Positions 15,549 to 24,074 of a DNA stretch of 64,000 nt are shown one piece after another. The translations under genes and the position numbers were made by a program. The notes under the pieces are model-generated. The model searched no databases. It had not been told where the DNA came from and saw only the letters and a list, made by a program, of their open reading frames with translations. The DNA comes from a virus, in IMG/VR virus record IMGVR_UViG_3300042556_001858, positions 59,596-123,595 of that record, one strand, 5' to 3'. The stretch's first letter is position 1, and the number at the start of each line of letters is the position of its first letter.

Positions 15549-15877
15549 GATTCATAGTACTGTTCATATGTTTAGTCTGTGTGTATGATATTTATCTAAC
15601 AGTAAAGCATGCTGATAGTATGCATTTATTTGAGAGAAATATGATAGCCAGAATGCTCATATACAAAGAAGACTCACCAGTTCCGCCACGAACTATTACG
15701 TGCCAACAAGATCCGACTATAGATGTGTCTAGGTTGGTCGCATTTAAGTGCCTCGGGCTATTGGCGGCTGCTGACATCCTAGAATGGATGGTCAAGAAGA
15801 ACACTAGATGGAGTCGTTTGGTCATCTGGATTATGGCAGCGATTCAAACATGGCTTCTCTTTTACTTGGTGTACTAA
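15545..15877 (+). CDS. Membrane protein with three predicted helices
   Basis: A 110-residue protein. Hydrophobic stretches lie at about residues 3-19 (FIVLFICLVCVYDIYL), 63-78 (VAFKCLGLLAAADIL) and 90-108 (VIWIMAAIQTWLLFYLVY). The first could alternatively be a signal anchor. The loop between the first two is about 40 residues with one Cys. No holin or spanin feature is clear. It overlaps the previous gene by 4 bases. Function unknown. Confidence 0.5.
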   Translation: MRFIVLFICLVCVYDIYLTVKHADSMHLFERNMIARMLIYKEDSPVPPRTITCQQDPTIDVSRLVAFKCLGLLAAADILEWMVKKNTRWSRLVIWIMAAIQTWLLFYLVY

Positions 15878-15878
15878 A

Positions 15879-16196
15879 ATGCCGCAGTACGAATATGCAT
15901 GCTCTGCATGCCAACATCAGTTTGAAACCTATCAGGGGGTAAAAGACCCGGCAAAAAAGAAGTGTCCTCAGTGTAAGAAGATGGGGCTGCAGCGGCTAAT
16001 CTTTCCCGCTATGGGCCAAGTCAAGTCCATCAAAACATTAGGCCAGCTAGCCGAGAAGAACACCAAGAAGGCTGGGTCTTCTCTACAGTCCGCAGAGGAA
16101 GATAGAAAGATCGCAGCAAAAGCGAAGCTTAAAGAGATCAACCAGATTAACAACATGACCGAAAAACAGAAAATCAAATTCATAGAAGGTAAGTAA
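15879..16196 (+). CDS. FmdB-type zinc-ribbon protein
   Basis: A 105-residue protein beginning MPQYEYACSACQHQFE, with a second pair KKCPQCKK: the CxxC...CxxC zinc ribbon of FmdB-like putative regulators. The family usually starts MPxYxYxC and ends the ribbon with a hydrophobic strand, here LQRLIFP. The rest is a charged helix (AKAKLKEINQINN). In bacteria it is annotated as a putative regulator; what it does in phages is not known. It overlaps the next gene by one base. Confidence 0.75.
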   Translation: MPQYEYACSACQHQFETYQGVKDPAKKKCPQCKKMGLQRLIFPAMGQVKSIKTLGQLAEKNTKKAGSSLQSAEEDRKIAAKAKLKEINQINNMTEKQKIKFIEGK

Positions 16197-16507
16197 TGAC
16201 ACAGTTCATCAGCGATCCATCCCAAATCAACAAGACGGTTGTCGTGACTAAGTGTTTCGGCCAAGCCGGAAAAGAATGTACCCACGAAAAGGCCATTCTT
16301 ATATCTGTAACGTCGGATGGAAGAAGTACTTATAAGGCCCTAGTACATAATGGGTCTCTCTACGATCCAACCTCGATTAAGTTTCCACGAGAGAGACTTT
16401 ATCAGAATGTGACCAAGGCGTGTTTCGACAAGTTCCTACTAGCTCTAACCTCAGGCGATTATCAAGATTATGAAAAAGCAACCCGCGAATACCGAAAGTC
16501 TCAATAA
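16196..16507 (+). CDS. Unknown small protein
   Basis: A 103-residue protein with a beta-rich first half (KTVVVTKCFG, AILISVTSDG) and a helical charged end. Three cysteines occur but are not arranged as a metal site. Its last 38 bases overlap the start of the next gene. It lies among small unknown genes between phoH and the recombinase. No function can be assigned. Confidence 0.5.
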   Translation: MTQFISDPSQINKTVVVTKCFGQAGKECTHEKAILISVTSDGRSTYKALVHNGSLYDPTSIKFPRERLYQNVTKACFDKFLLALTSGDYQDYEKATREYRKSQ

Positions 16508-16838
16508 GATTCAAAAGTTTTACATTGCCCATCATAAGTCGCGAGATATCAAGACTTTGGCTAGTGATGTTGGATCGACTGTGAAGCTTGTAAGGGCCTT
16601 CCTCAAGTCCCTTGAGAAGAGGGAGGCTAAAAAGATAGCAGACGCCGAAAAAGCCGAAGCTAATAAGCCACCAGATCCGGGTATCAGACCCGTCAAGATC
16701 GACGACCTGATGATGAAGAATAAGAAGCGTGGTGCTGTCGTGATGACCCAAGCAGCTTCTGAAATGGGTGATGCTACTCGGACTACTCGAATGTCTCCTA
16801 GATTGTCTCAAAATGTCCAAAAGATACGACCAGAGTGA
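16470..16838 (+). CDS. Unknown basic protein with possible DNA-binding helices
   Basis: A 122-residue Lys-rich protein. Residues about 10-45 (NKIQKFYIAHHKSRDIKTLA, then SDVGSTVKLVRAFLKSL) have the length and pattern of a helix-turn-helix, and a highly charged coiled stretch follows (EKREAKKIADAEKAEANK). The C-terminal part is Ser/Thr/Arg-rich and looks flexible. Nucleic-acid binding is inference. It overlaps neighbours on both sides (38 and 26 bases). Confidence 0.5.
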   Translation: MKKQPANTESLNKIQKFYIAHHKSRDIKTLASDVGSTVKLVRAFLKSLEKREAKKIADAEKAEANKPPDPGIRPVKIDDLMMKNKKRGAVVMTQAASEMGDATRTTRMSPRLSQNVQKIRPE

Positions 16839-17220
16839 TCTAAGACCATTCCCCTCAATGTACAAAGAGGGAAATGTCACAGTCGATAATTATATAGCAG
16901 AGATGCTATTCAAGAGGAGAGCCGAATTTAGCAAGTCGGCTCTTCCTCAGTCTTTCTGGAACAATCCTAAATTCAAAAAGGATTACCAGCTTGAGATAAT
17001 GCGAATAAACAAGCTCCTTGAGAGGGTTTGCTCGTCATGTATCCTCAAAGCTTTTAAGCAGACCAACGCTTGCTCAGTTAAGAATCCGCAGTTGGTCGCT
17101 CTAGCCGAGAAATTTCAGCAAGAGATGGAAGATAGTCAGAAGATTATCGAGAAGTCGGTAGAAGAAGTGAAGGTTCCCACCAAACCATTTGGCAAAATAA
17201 ATAGATTGAGTGAGCTATGA
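16813..17220 (+). CDS. Unknown helical protein
   Basis: A 135-residue protein; ATG 16813 (MSKRYDQSDLRPFP) is preferred because an upstream ATG in the same frame lies deep inside the previous gene. It is helical, with a possible Cys pair (RVCSSCILKAF, then NACSVKN), a Glu/Lys-rich helix and a Pro/Lys end. No family recognised. It overlaps the next gene by 4 bases, so expression is coupled to the recombinase gene region. Confidence 0.5.
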   Translation: MSKRYDQSDLRPFPSMYKEGNVTVDNYIAEMLFKRRAEFSKSALPQSFWNNPKFKKDYQLEIMRINKLLERVCSSCILKAFKQTNACSVKNPQLVALAEKFQQEMEDSQKIIEKSVEEVKVPTKPFGKINRLSEL

Positions 17221-17453
17221 GCGTTACACAAGAAGATATCTTCAAGCTACTATTAGAGAACTCCAAGAATGGGCAAGCTCAAATAAGCAGAGTTGATGTT
17301 GACACTAGTGTTTTTGCTGATATATGTGGAGACCATAAAGGAAATCTATTCTCTACTCCGTTTAGATATGACGAAATAAATCTAAATATCTCGTTCAAGA
17401 TGAAGAGAAAAGCGTTTATAGAGGTTAATGAGTTACTTTCTAGGGTAATGTAG
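17217..17453 (+). CDS. Unknown small protein
   Basis: A 78-residue protein with a helical N-terminus (TQEDIFKLLLENSKN) and a beta-rich remainder (INLNISFKMKRK). It starts in an ATGA overlap with the previous gene and ends 4 bases before the recombinase. Function unknown. Confidence 0.45.
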   Translation: MSVTQEDIFKLLLENSKNGQAQISRVDVDTSVFADICGDHKGNLFSTPFRYDEINLNISFKMKRKAFIEVNELLSRVM

Positions 17454-17457
17454 TAAT

Positions 17458-18501
17458 ATGGCAAAAAAAGCAAAGAATGAGACAGTTGATGTTGGTGACG
17501 TTGGGATGGCCGCAATCAAGAAGAAGTATGGAGATATTATCCGTAGTGGTTCTGACATTTTTGACGAGAAGTCAAACAAGCAATGCATCAGTATCAGCCC
17601 AGCTTATGACCTAGGGCTAAATGGTGGTATCCTAGAAGGTAGCTGGACAGTTATCTCTGGAGTTCCCAAGTGTGGCAAATCTTCTCTGTGTCTGCAACTT
17701 ATTGCGAATGCTCAGGCACAAGGCCGGAGGGGTATTTATGCCGACGCGGAAAGTCGTATCAAGCAATACAATTTGGCGGGTATCCATAACCTAGATAAGA
17801 AAGAGATCGAGGTTATCAGCGGTAAAGAAGAAGATCTTTCTGCCGAAGATATGCTGAATACAGTCAATGCTATGATCCGACTCCCTAAGAATAGAGGGGC
17901 TGTATGCGTAATTGATTCTACATCATCTCTCTTACCAAGAGACGAGATGGATGCCGAAGTATCCTCTAAGCTTCGAGCACAGCTCCCTAAGATGCTTTCC
18001 CACTGGGTCAAGCAGAATGCTCAGGTTGTCGTCAGGAATGACATCCTAATGGTTCTTATCACCCACTACATTACTAACACGAGTGGGTATGGTAAGCATA
18101 AAGTGGCAGACTGTGGAGTTATGGTCCAATATCAGGCCGACAACAGACTTGACTTTACCCATGTAGAACCATGGGAAGAGAACGGTAAAAAGATAGGCCA
18201 GAAGACCACTTGTGATATCAGTTGTTCCGCTATGGGTGCGAGTGGGAATACTGTCACCTCGTACCTTAGATTTGGCCATGGAATTGACTGCACTAAAGAG
18301 TTCATCGAACTCGGCGAATCTTTCGGTCTGATCGAAAAGGCTGGAGCTTGGTTTACACTTCCATATCTGGCTGAGCATCCCGATTTAGCTTCAGTAGCCG
18401 AGCAGAAGTTCCAAGGCCAACAAAAGGTCTATGACTTCATCTCTTCTACTCCATCAGCCAGTGAGTTCCTAAAGAAGGAGCTTGGATCATTGCTCGCTTA
18501 G
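17458..18501 (+). CDS. RecA/UvsX-type recombinase
   Basis: A 347-residue RecA-fold protein: LNGGILEGSWTVISG leads into the Walker A motif GVPKCGKS (residues 68-75); GIYADAESR holds the usual catalytic Glu region; AVCVIDSTSSLLPR is Walker B; and VLITHYITNTSGYG corresponds to the L2 region. It lacks the C-terminal domain of bacterial RecA and is of UvsX length. It should form filaments on ssDNA and catalyse strand exchange in recombination-dependent replication and repair. Downstream lie a UvsY-like gene, helicase and primase, as expected for a phage recombination and replication block. Confidence 0.85.
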   Translation: MAKKAKNETVDVGDVGMAAIKKKYGDIIRSGSDIFDEKSNKQCISISPAYDLGLNGGILEGSWTVISGVPKCGKSSLCLQLIANAQAQGRRGIYADAESRIKQYNLAGIHNLDKKEIEVISGKEEDLSAEDMLNTVNAMIRLPKNRGAVCVIDSTSSLLPRDEMDAEVSSKLRAQLPKMLSHWVKQNAQVVVRNDILMVLITHYITNTSGYGKHKVADCGVMVQYQADNRLDFTHVEPWEENGKKIGQKTTCDISCSAMGASGNTVTSYLRFGHGIDCTKEFIELGESFGLIEKAGAWFTLPYLAEHPDLASVAEQKFQGQQKVYDFISSTPSASEFLKKELGSLLA

Positions 18502-18509
18502 TAATAGGA

Positions 18510-18896
18510 TTGGATGGGAAGCAGCACAAACTTATTCTCCAGTCCACCAAACGGAAGACAAGAGCTAAGTCAGCCCCTCACCAAAAGGCCCTTTCTCTTT
18601 TACTGGAGATCCTGCCCGGAGTTGTTATCTTCGAAGAAGTAACGCTACCGGGCTGTGGGCTTTATCTGGACATATTCCTACCATCCATATCTCTTGCCAT
18701 CGAAGTACATGGTAAGCAGCACTATGAATTTGTCCCATTCTTTCATAAGACCAAGGCCGACTTTCTCTTAGCTCGCAAAAGAGATCGAGATAAATTAGAG
18801 TGGTGCAATCTAAATGATGTTACTTTGGTGACTCTGCCACATGACGAGGAGGACAAATGGAAGAACTTGATAAGTTCAGCGATATCACAGGGTTAA
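18510..18896 (+). CDS. Vsr/EDxHD-type endonuclease, possible free-standing homing enzyme
   Basis: A protein of about 128 residues. The core YLDIFLPSISLAIEVHGKQH shows the D...E-V-H-G-x-x-H pattern of the very-short-patch-repair (Vsr) nuclease fold, followed by a basic helix LLARKRDRDK and a C-terminal strand (LNDVTLVTLP). Related enzymes in phages include mismatch-type nicking nucleases and EDxHD homing endonucleases. The start is uncertain: TTG 18510 is used, the frame is open further upstream but no ATG is present. It sits between the recombinase and the UvsY-like gene, a common kind of site for invading endonucleases. Confidence 0.65.
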   Translation: MDGKQHKLILQSTKRKTRAKSAPHQKALSLLLEILPGVVIFEEVTLPGCGLYLDIFLPSISLAIEVHGKQHYEFVPFFHKTKADFLLARKRDRDKLEWCNLNDVTLVTLPHDEEDKWKNLISSAISQG

Positions 18897-19345
18897 AAGA
18901 ACTCACTTCATTTATAGATAGATACTGTCTTGAGTTTATGACTCCGGATTGTAGTTTTGATCCTGTCGTCCAGACTATTCTGGATATGCCGCATGAGGAT
19001 TTAATCTCTCTTTCCTCGGATGAAGCATATGCTGGGGCATTCAAGCTCCACTCCTATTGCATCTTTGTTCGTAAAGAGACAGACAAGTGTATCGCTAAGA
19101 AGAGCTGGTGCGAAGAGATACTCCATAACATTGTGGCCAGAAACTGGTCTAATCACTCCGAGTACATGAAATATGAAGTGAAAAGACAGGCGATTATTGC
19201 TGAGGATACCTTTGCCGTGAAGGTAGAGAAAATGAGAATTTATCTTACTTCTGTTATTTGTCAGGCTGACCAGAAGTTAGATTCAGTAAAAAGAATGGCC
19301 GATATCCTCCAAGACATTGGAAAGAAGAGATCTTATGATAGATGA
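18857..19345 (+). CDS. UvsY-like recombination mediator (putative)
   Basis: A 162-residue helical protein with GAGGAGG 5-6 bases upstream of ATG. Its C-terminal two thirds compares with T4 UvsY as I remember it: a helix ending in LHSYCIFVRKETDKCIAKK, then YMKYEVKRQAIIAEDTFAVK, and finally LDSVKRMADILQDIGKKR, with matching spacing of Tyr-Lys-Glu, the basic/acidic block and the terminal helix. UvsY loads UvsX onto SSB-coated ssDNA. Position just after the recombinase supports the call. Similarity is weak by eye and needs a profile search. It overlaps the endonuclease gene before it by 40 bases. Confidence 0.5.
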   Translation: MEELDKFSDITGLKELTSFIDRYCLEFMTPDCSFDPVVQTILDMPHEDLISLSSDEAYAGAFKLHSYCIFVRKETDKCIAKKSWCEEILHNIVARNWSNHSEYMKYEVKRQAIIAEDTFAVKVEKMRIYLTSVICQADQKLDSVKRMADILQDIGKKRSYDR

Positions 19346-19826
19346 GCTAAAGCTTGCGATTGATAGAAAAGATTGGGGATTGGTTGTCGATTTTTATCGA
19401 CGGCTAACCGGAACTCTGGAAGCCCCATCTCTCGAACCGAAGCAGAAACCCCCAGAAGTCAGCAGGAAAAGCGACCCAAATGACTTTACAATGCGGCCAG
19501 TCCAGACCAATCTCAAAAAGGCCACCAAGGCAGCGGCGAAGGTTGTCACTCCCAAAAAACCGAAGCGTGGCGGCAAAAAGAGCCCTGTAGTGGGTAAGCA
19601 GATTGAGTTCATCGACACTGGAGAAGCCCCAGACGAGCCGGGTGCGGATCAGATCAATGATAACGTTGCTTTGACCCCACGAAACCGTAAACCATTCAAG
19701 CCAATAATAATGGAGTGCGTTCGATGTAATCGTAAAGAGACTGTGGCCCCTCTCTTTAAAAGAGACAAAGATACATACAAGTGCAATAGCTGCCTGTGTA
19801 AAGGGAAAATAAATGGACCTGAGTAA
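19335..19826 (+). CDS. Basic protein with C-terminal zinc ribbon
   Basis: A 163-residue protein; ATG 19335 is used (a TTG at 19317 is possible). A short helical N-terminus (MIDELKLAIDRKDWGLVVDF) is followed by a long Pro/Lys/Arg-rich linker (KKATKAAAKVV, PKKPKRGGKK) and a C-terminal zinc ribbon, CVRCNRKETV...YKCNSC. The linker would bind nucleic acid or a partner non-specifically. Placed between the UvsY-like gene and the helicase, it may be a replication accessory factor or helicase loader; this is context inference only. It overlaps both neighbours. Confidence 0.55.
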   Translation: MIDELKLAIDRKDWGLVVDFYRRLTGTLEAPSLEPKQKPPEVSRKSDPNDFTMRPVQTNLKKATKAAAKVVTPKKPKRGGKKSPVVGKQIEFIDTGEAPDEPGADQINDNVALTPRNRKPFKPIIMECVRCNRKETVAPLFKRDKDTYKCNSCLCKGKINGPE

Positions 19827-21261
19827 TGTGGCTAGCGAGAGGGCTGTTTTAGCTGGTATTTGCTCTCACGGGGTTGACTGCTATCTTGATACAGAGGCAT
19901 TCTTAGAAGAGGCCACTTTTACCGTAGACTTTAACAAGGTGATGTACAAATGTATAAAGCACATCATCAATAAGTCTGACAGGGTTGACTTTGTGTCGCT
20001 TCTATCAGCCGCAACTGACCTATCTCTTGGGGATTATGTTAACAAACCAGATGTTCTGAAGCATTTCAATGGGGTCTTAGCGACTCCTGTGGACGTCTCA
20101 AGTGTTCTAGGACACGCCAAGAAGATCAGAAGACTACAGTTTGCCCGCCATCTTCAGGATACGATTAAGGAGTCCTACAAGAGCCTCAACGAGATATCTG
20201 GGGAAGAATCCCTATCTGATATCATCGCTGTAGTTGATACTCCACTCTCAAATGCCTCTACTTCTTACATGAAGAAAGATGAGAATCGGCCAAAACTTCT
20301 CGGCGATGCTGGGATGGACTACTTTGACTATTTGATGTCCGACGAAATTAAGCAGATTGGCATTCCTAGTGGGTTCCCATCCTATGATGATGCTATCGGC
20401 GGTGGGTTCCTTCGTAAGTGTGTTGACTTGGTCGGGGCAAGGACTAAAGGCGGGAAGAGTATCTTCTGTGAGAATGTGTCTCTGCATGTGGCTGGTAAAC
20501 TAAACATCCCTGTCTTAGTATTAGACACTGAAATGTCCGAGCTAGACCATATGAACAGGTCATGGGCAAACTTATCTGGGATTCCAATCAATACAATTAA
20601 GAAGGGGGAGTTTAAAACTGATCCTCTGTCTATTGAGTCGGTCAAATCTGCGAGAGACTCCCTTAAGCAGATGCCATATCACTATATTAATGTATCCGGC
20701 AAGGGATTCGACGAGATTCTATCTATTGCCAGAAGGTGGGTCCTTAAAGAAGTAGGATTTGAGCCGACTGGTAGAACTAAAGATTGCCTGATAATCTATG
20801 ACTATTTCAAATTGATGGACTCCTCTGGTCTATCCGAAAACATAGCCGAATTTCAGGCCATGGGATTCCAAGCAACAAAATTGCATAATTTCTGCGTAGA
20901 ACATGACGTTCCCTGTCTCTCCTTCGTTCAGTTGAATAGGGACGGGATAGAGAAAGAATCAGCCGATGTAATCTCACAGTCGGATAGAATTGGCTGGCTT
21001 TGTACCTCATTCACTATTCTGAAACAGAAATCTGTTGACGAGATCGCAGATGACGGCCCCAAAAATGGCAATCGTAAGCTAGTACCAGTACTTTCAAGAC
21101 ATGGCCCCGGAATGACTGATGACGGTTATATCTGTCTCGAAATGAAGGGCGAATTAGCAAGGATGAGAGAAATTGGCACTGTTAGACGACTTTCTAGAAG
21201 TAAAGAGTTCCCAGAAAGACCTCCAGAGTCTGAAGGCGAAGCTGAAGGCGAAGATACCTGA
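19813..21261 (+). CDS. DnaB-type replicative helicase
   Basis: A 482-residue protein. The N-terminal domain starts with the DnaB-like pattern ASERAVLAGICSHG. The RecA-like domain has IPSGFPSYDDAIGGGF, Walker A GARTKGGKS (residues 208-216), the acidic DTEMSELDH motif, Walker B LIIYDYFKL at about 318-327, and VPCLSFVQLNRDG. It unwinds the fork 5'-3' as a hexamer and partners with the primase encoded next. The C-terminus is a disordered Glu/Gly-rich tail (PESEGEAEGEDT), whose DNA is also read in another frame by the primase start; the overlap is 89 bases. Confidence 0.85.
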   Translation: MDLSNVASERAVLAGICSHGVDCYLDTEAFLEEATFTVDFNKVMYKCIKHIINKSDRVDFVSLLSAATDLSLGDYVNKPDVLKHFNGVLATPVDVSSVLGHAKKIRRLQFARHLQDTIKESYKSLNEISGEESLSDIIAVVDTPLSNASTSYMKKDENRPKLLGDAGMDYFDYLMSDEIKQIGIPSGFPSYDDAIGGGFLRKCVDLVGARTKGGKSIFCENVSLHVAGKLNIPVLVLDTEMSELDHMNRSWANLSGIPINTIKKGEFKTDPLSIESVKSARDSLKQMPYHYINVSGKGFDEILSIARRWVLKEVGFEPTGRTKDCLIIYDYFKLMDSSGLSENIAEFQAMGFQATKLHNFCVEHDVPCLSFVQLNRDGIEKESADVISQSDRIGWLCTSFTILKQKSVDEIADDGPKNGNRKLVPVLSRHGPGMTDDGYICLEMKGELARMREIGTVRRLSRSKEFPERPPESEGEAEGEDT

Positions 21262-22183
21262 GATTCTCAACTATTTCGGGGTTAAGACCTATCGTTCAGG
21301 ACAACTATTAGTCTGTAACTGCCCCATCCACGCGGGTGACAACATAACGGCCTTCAATATCAACTCTGACATCACATCAGAGTACTGTGGTCGTTGGTTC
21401 TGTAATACTGCTGGATGCCATAAGAAGTACGGTGGGGATGTCATAGGGCTCCTGAGGGGGCTCGCCACTATAAATGGCAACTTATCTTTTACTGAGGTGC
21501 TTAAGCTTGCTTCTACGTTCTGTGGGGCAGAACAAGTTGACTATGTCTCTGATGCCTTTAATGATATCGTACTAAGAGACAAAGACAGGCCTAGTGGCCC
21601 GTCTAGGGAAGAAATTAGAAGTAAGCTAATAAGACCAGTAGACTTCTACATAAAAAGAGGTTTCTCCTCTGAGATTCTTGACATCTTCGACGTTGGGATA
21701 TGTAATGATCCTGCGAAAGAGATGCATGGTAGAGTAGTATTTCCAGTTTACGATCCAACTGGAAAAGTCTTTATCGGATGTGTCGGGCGAACCCTCATAA
21801 ATGCTCCCGACAAGTGGAAGAACCAAAAGGGATTTAAGAAATCTCACCATCTGTACGGTTTATGGTTAGCTTTTCAGACCATTTGCCAAGCGGGCCGGAT
21901 TATACTAGTAGAGGGCCAAGGTGACGTGATCAGATTCCATCAGGCTGGGATAAAGAACGCTGTTGGGATTTTTGGGTCACGCCTATCAGATCATCAGGAG
22001 CTTCTACTGCAGAAAACTGGGGTTACTAATATAACCACAGTCTTCGACAGGGATGAGGCTGGGGATAAGTGTAGAGAAGACTGTAACAAGCTCAGTCGCC
22101 TATTCAATGTGAGGCATATAATGCCTCTTGTGGATGATATTGGGGAAATGTCAGTAGAAGAAGTTCAAGGATTAAAACTATGA
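21173..22183 (+). CDS. DnaG-type primase
   Basis: A protein of about 336 residues. A zinc-binding domain holds CNCPIHAGDN and YCGRWFCNTAGCHKK (Cys/His ligands). The TOPRIM catalytic part has the Glu in ILVEGQGDVIRF and the metal-binding pair in TVFDRDEAGDK (DxDxxG). It lays RNA primers for lagging-strand synthesis. It is shorter than bacterial DnaG, having no helicase-interaction domain that I can see. Start is TTG 21173, with no ATG available before the zinc domain; it lies 89 bases inside the helicase gene, an unusually long overlap. Confidence 0.8.
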   Translation: MALLDDFLEVKSSQKDLQSLKAKLKAKIPEILNYFGVKTYRSGQLLVCNCPIHAGDNITAFNINSDITSEYCGRWFCNTAGCHKKYGGDVIGLLRGLATINGNLSFTEVLKLASTFCGAEQVDYVSDAFNDIVLRDKDRPSGPSREEIRSKLIRPVDFYIKRGFSSEILDIFDVGICNDPAKEMHGRVVFPVYDPTGKVFIGCVGRTLINAPDKWKNQKGFKKSHHLYGLWLAFQTICQAGRIILVEGQGDVIRFHQAGIKNAVGIFGSRLSDHQELLLQKTGVTNITTVFDRDEAGDKCREDCNKLSRLFNVRHIMPLVDDIGEMSVEEVQGLKL

Positions 22184-23004
22184 CACAAATTATTTGTATG
22201 GCCGGAAGCAAAGAGTCTGGCAAGACGACAGCGGCGAACTTCCTGCATGGGCATCTATTGAAGCTCAATGAGGTCATCAGAGAATATGAGATCACCAAAG
22301 CTGGCGAGCTTAAGGTTAACACCCATTACATGAAGGATGGGGAAGTCAAAGAAGATATGGGGGTGCTGGACCTGTCCCGTAAAGACGACTTGTACGTCCA
22401 GTACGCCGATCAGAGAATTTGGCCGTATGTGAAGATGTATAACTTTGCAGATGCATTGAAAGAACTCTGCATCACAATGTTCGATATTTCCCATGAGCAG
22501 GCTTATGGCAGCTATAAGAATAGCTTGACCAAGCTGAAGTGGGAGAATATGCCGGGTGTCGCAAGCTCCACCCAAATCGAAGATTTGTCCTTATCGACTG
22601 AGGACCTAGAGAAGCTAGGTATTCAGTCACATAAACCCGGCTTCATGACCGCTCGTGAAGTCCTCCAATTCGTCGGCACCGACATCTTCCGCCGCATGTA
22701 CGAGCCAGTCTGGGTCAAGCTCCTCATGAACAAAATCAAAGAGGATTCTCCATTGGTCGCGGTTATTGCCGACTGTCGCTTTGACAATGAAGCACAGGCA
22801 GTAAAAGATGAGGGCGGCATTATTGTGCGACTGACACGCCGCCCAACAAGAGACAACCACGCATCTGAAGACGGATTCAAGGAATTCTCAGATTTCGACC
22901 TAGTGTTAGATAATGAGATCCTCGATATCAAGAACGCTAACCAGCAACTGCTAGACTTCTTGGTTCAAAAGGGTCTTAGTGAATTCGTCAACAAAGCAGA
23001 GTGA
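22180..23004 (+). CDS. Deoxynucleoside monophosphate kinase
   Basis: A 274-residue protein with P-loop GSKESGKT (residues 9-16), a nucleotide-binding motif FVGTDIFRRMYEPVWVKLL, and a VAVIADCRFDNEAQAV strand with Asp before a long helix, then VRLTRRPTRDNHASE. Layout and length match phage dNMP kinases such as T4 gp1-type enzymes. It converts dNMPs to dNDPs, linking ThyX and the nucleotidase to dNTP supply. It overlaps the primase by 4 bases. Confidence 0.8.
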   Translation: MTQIICMAGSKESGKTTAANFLHGHLLKLNEVIREYEITKAGELKVNTHYMKDGEVKEDMGVLDLSRKDDLYVQYADQRIWPYVKMYNFADALKELCITMFDISHEQAYGSYKNSLTKLKWENMPGVASSTQIEDLSLSTEDLEKLGIQSHKPGFMTAREVLQFVGTDIFRRMYEPVWVKLLMNKIKEDSPLVAVIADCRFDNEAQAVKDEGGIIVRLTRRPTRDNHASEDGFKEFSDFDLVLDNEILDIKNANQQLLDFLVQKGLSEFVNKAE

Positions 23005-23030
23005 TTCGCTGTGCGACTCTGGGAGATGTT

Positions 23031-24074
23031 ATGATACTAACCTACCTACGCTCTAGTTCCATCGGAACTTATGCTATGTGTCCACAGAAGTACTTATTCA
23101 CATACCTTTTAGGCATGAAGGATAAGGATAATGGTAAGGCCATTATGGGCAGTACGATGCATAAAAACCTCGAACTATTAGGTAAGCAAAAGATAGCACA
23201 GCAGAATAAGAAGCGAAGCTTCGTAGACGAAGAGTTTGGCAAGATTAACTTTTCAAAGTGTTCTATCGAATATTTCAATGAGCTTTCTCACTCTTATTAT
23301 GAGAAACTCTTTCCGGGAATAATGCCCCACAATTCTAAAAAAATAACTTTAGAATGGACTCATTTAGCCATCACTAAAATGGATGGCGAGATGAATCCAC
23401 TTAACCAGAATGTGCATGCCGTAGAGGAGTTCTTTGAAGTTGAGGTTCCCCATGAGTGGGCCAATTATTCCTATAAGGTTGGCGATGAAGTGATCGAGGG
23501 GAGACTAGGGCTTAAGGGCACAGTGGACCTGATCCTAAAAGAGGACGATGTTTTCTTTCATGTAGTAGATTATAAGAGCGGTAGAAGATACAACTGGGCC
23601 ACAGACAAGGTTAAGACCTATGACTGCCTAGCGGAAGATAAACAGCTCTTACTGTATTACTATGCTTTGCGACTTAAGTATCCTGACAAACACTTCTACA
23701 TCTCGATCTACTACACGAACGACTATACAATCGACAAAGTCTTTGTCCCCGGCGGGGTCTTTACCTTCGCCTTTGACGACAAGGACTTCAAAAAAGCTGA
23801 GAATATGATTCGGGAGCAGTTTGAGACTATCAGAGATGATAAGTTCCCCCGAGTCATTAGTAAGACATGTAATAGTTTCAAATGCAAGTATCTCTGTGCA
23901 TTTTCTCAGATCATCCCAGAGATTTCCCCAGACGTGCCAGCCTGCATCTTTATGCGTAGCGAGATTGAGCGGATTGGTATAGATGCAGTCACAGAGAAGT
24001 ATGCCGACTTGAGCCGTATGAAGGTTTATAGTGGGGGCGGCAGGCAGGACGTAATTTTAGAACCTAAGGATTAA
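23031..24074 (+). CDS. Cas4/RecB-like PD-(D/E)XK nuclease with Fe-S-type cysteines
   Basis: A 347-residue protein; ATG 23031 is supported by GGGAG (23021-23025). It starts LRSSSIGTYAMCPQKYLF, with the first Cys of a Cas4-type cluster (Cys17). The nuclease core includes GLKGTVDLIL (active Asp) and VVDYKSGR at about 178-185 (Asp/Lys), and further cysteines lie in KTCNSFKCKYLC near residues 279-288. RecB/Cas4-like nucleases trim DNA ends; phage versions are thought to serve recombination. It precedes the inserted HNH gene and the DnaQ exonuclease. Confidence 0.8.
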   Translation: MILTYLRSSSIGTYAMCPQKYLFTYLLGMKDKDNGKAIMGSTMHKNLELLGKQKIAQQNKKRSFVDEEFGKINFSKCSIEYFNELSHSYYEKLFPGIMPHNSKKITLEWTHLAITKMDGEMNPLNQNVHAVEEFFEVEVPHEWANYSYKVGDEVIEGRLGLKGTVDLILKEDDVFFHVVDYKSGRRYNWATDKVKTYDCLAEDKQLLLYYYALRLKYPDKHFYISIYYTNDYTIDKVFVPGGVFTFAFDDKDFKKAENMIREQFETIRDDKFPRVISKTCNSFKCKYLCAFSQIIPEISPDVPACIFMRSEIERIGIDAVTEKYADLSRMKVYSGGGRQDVILEPKD

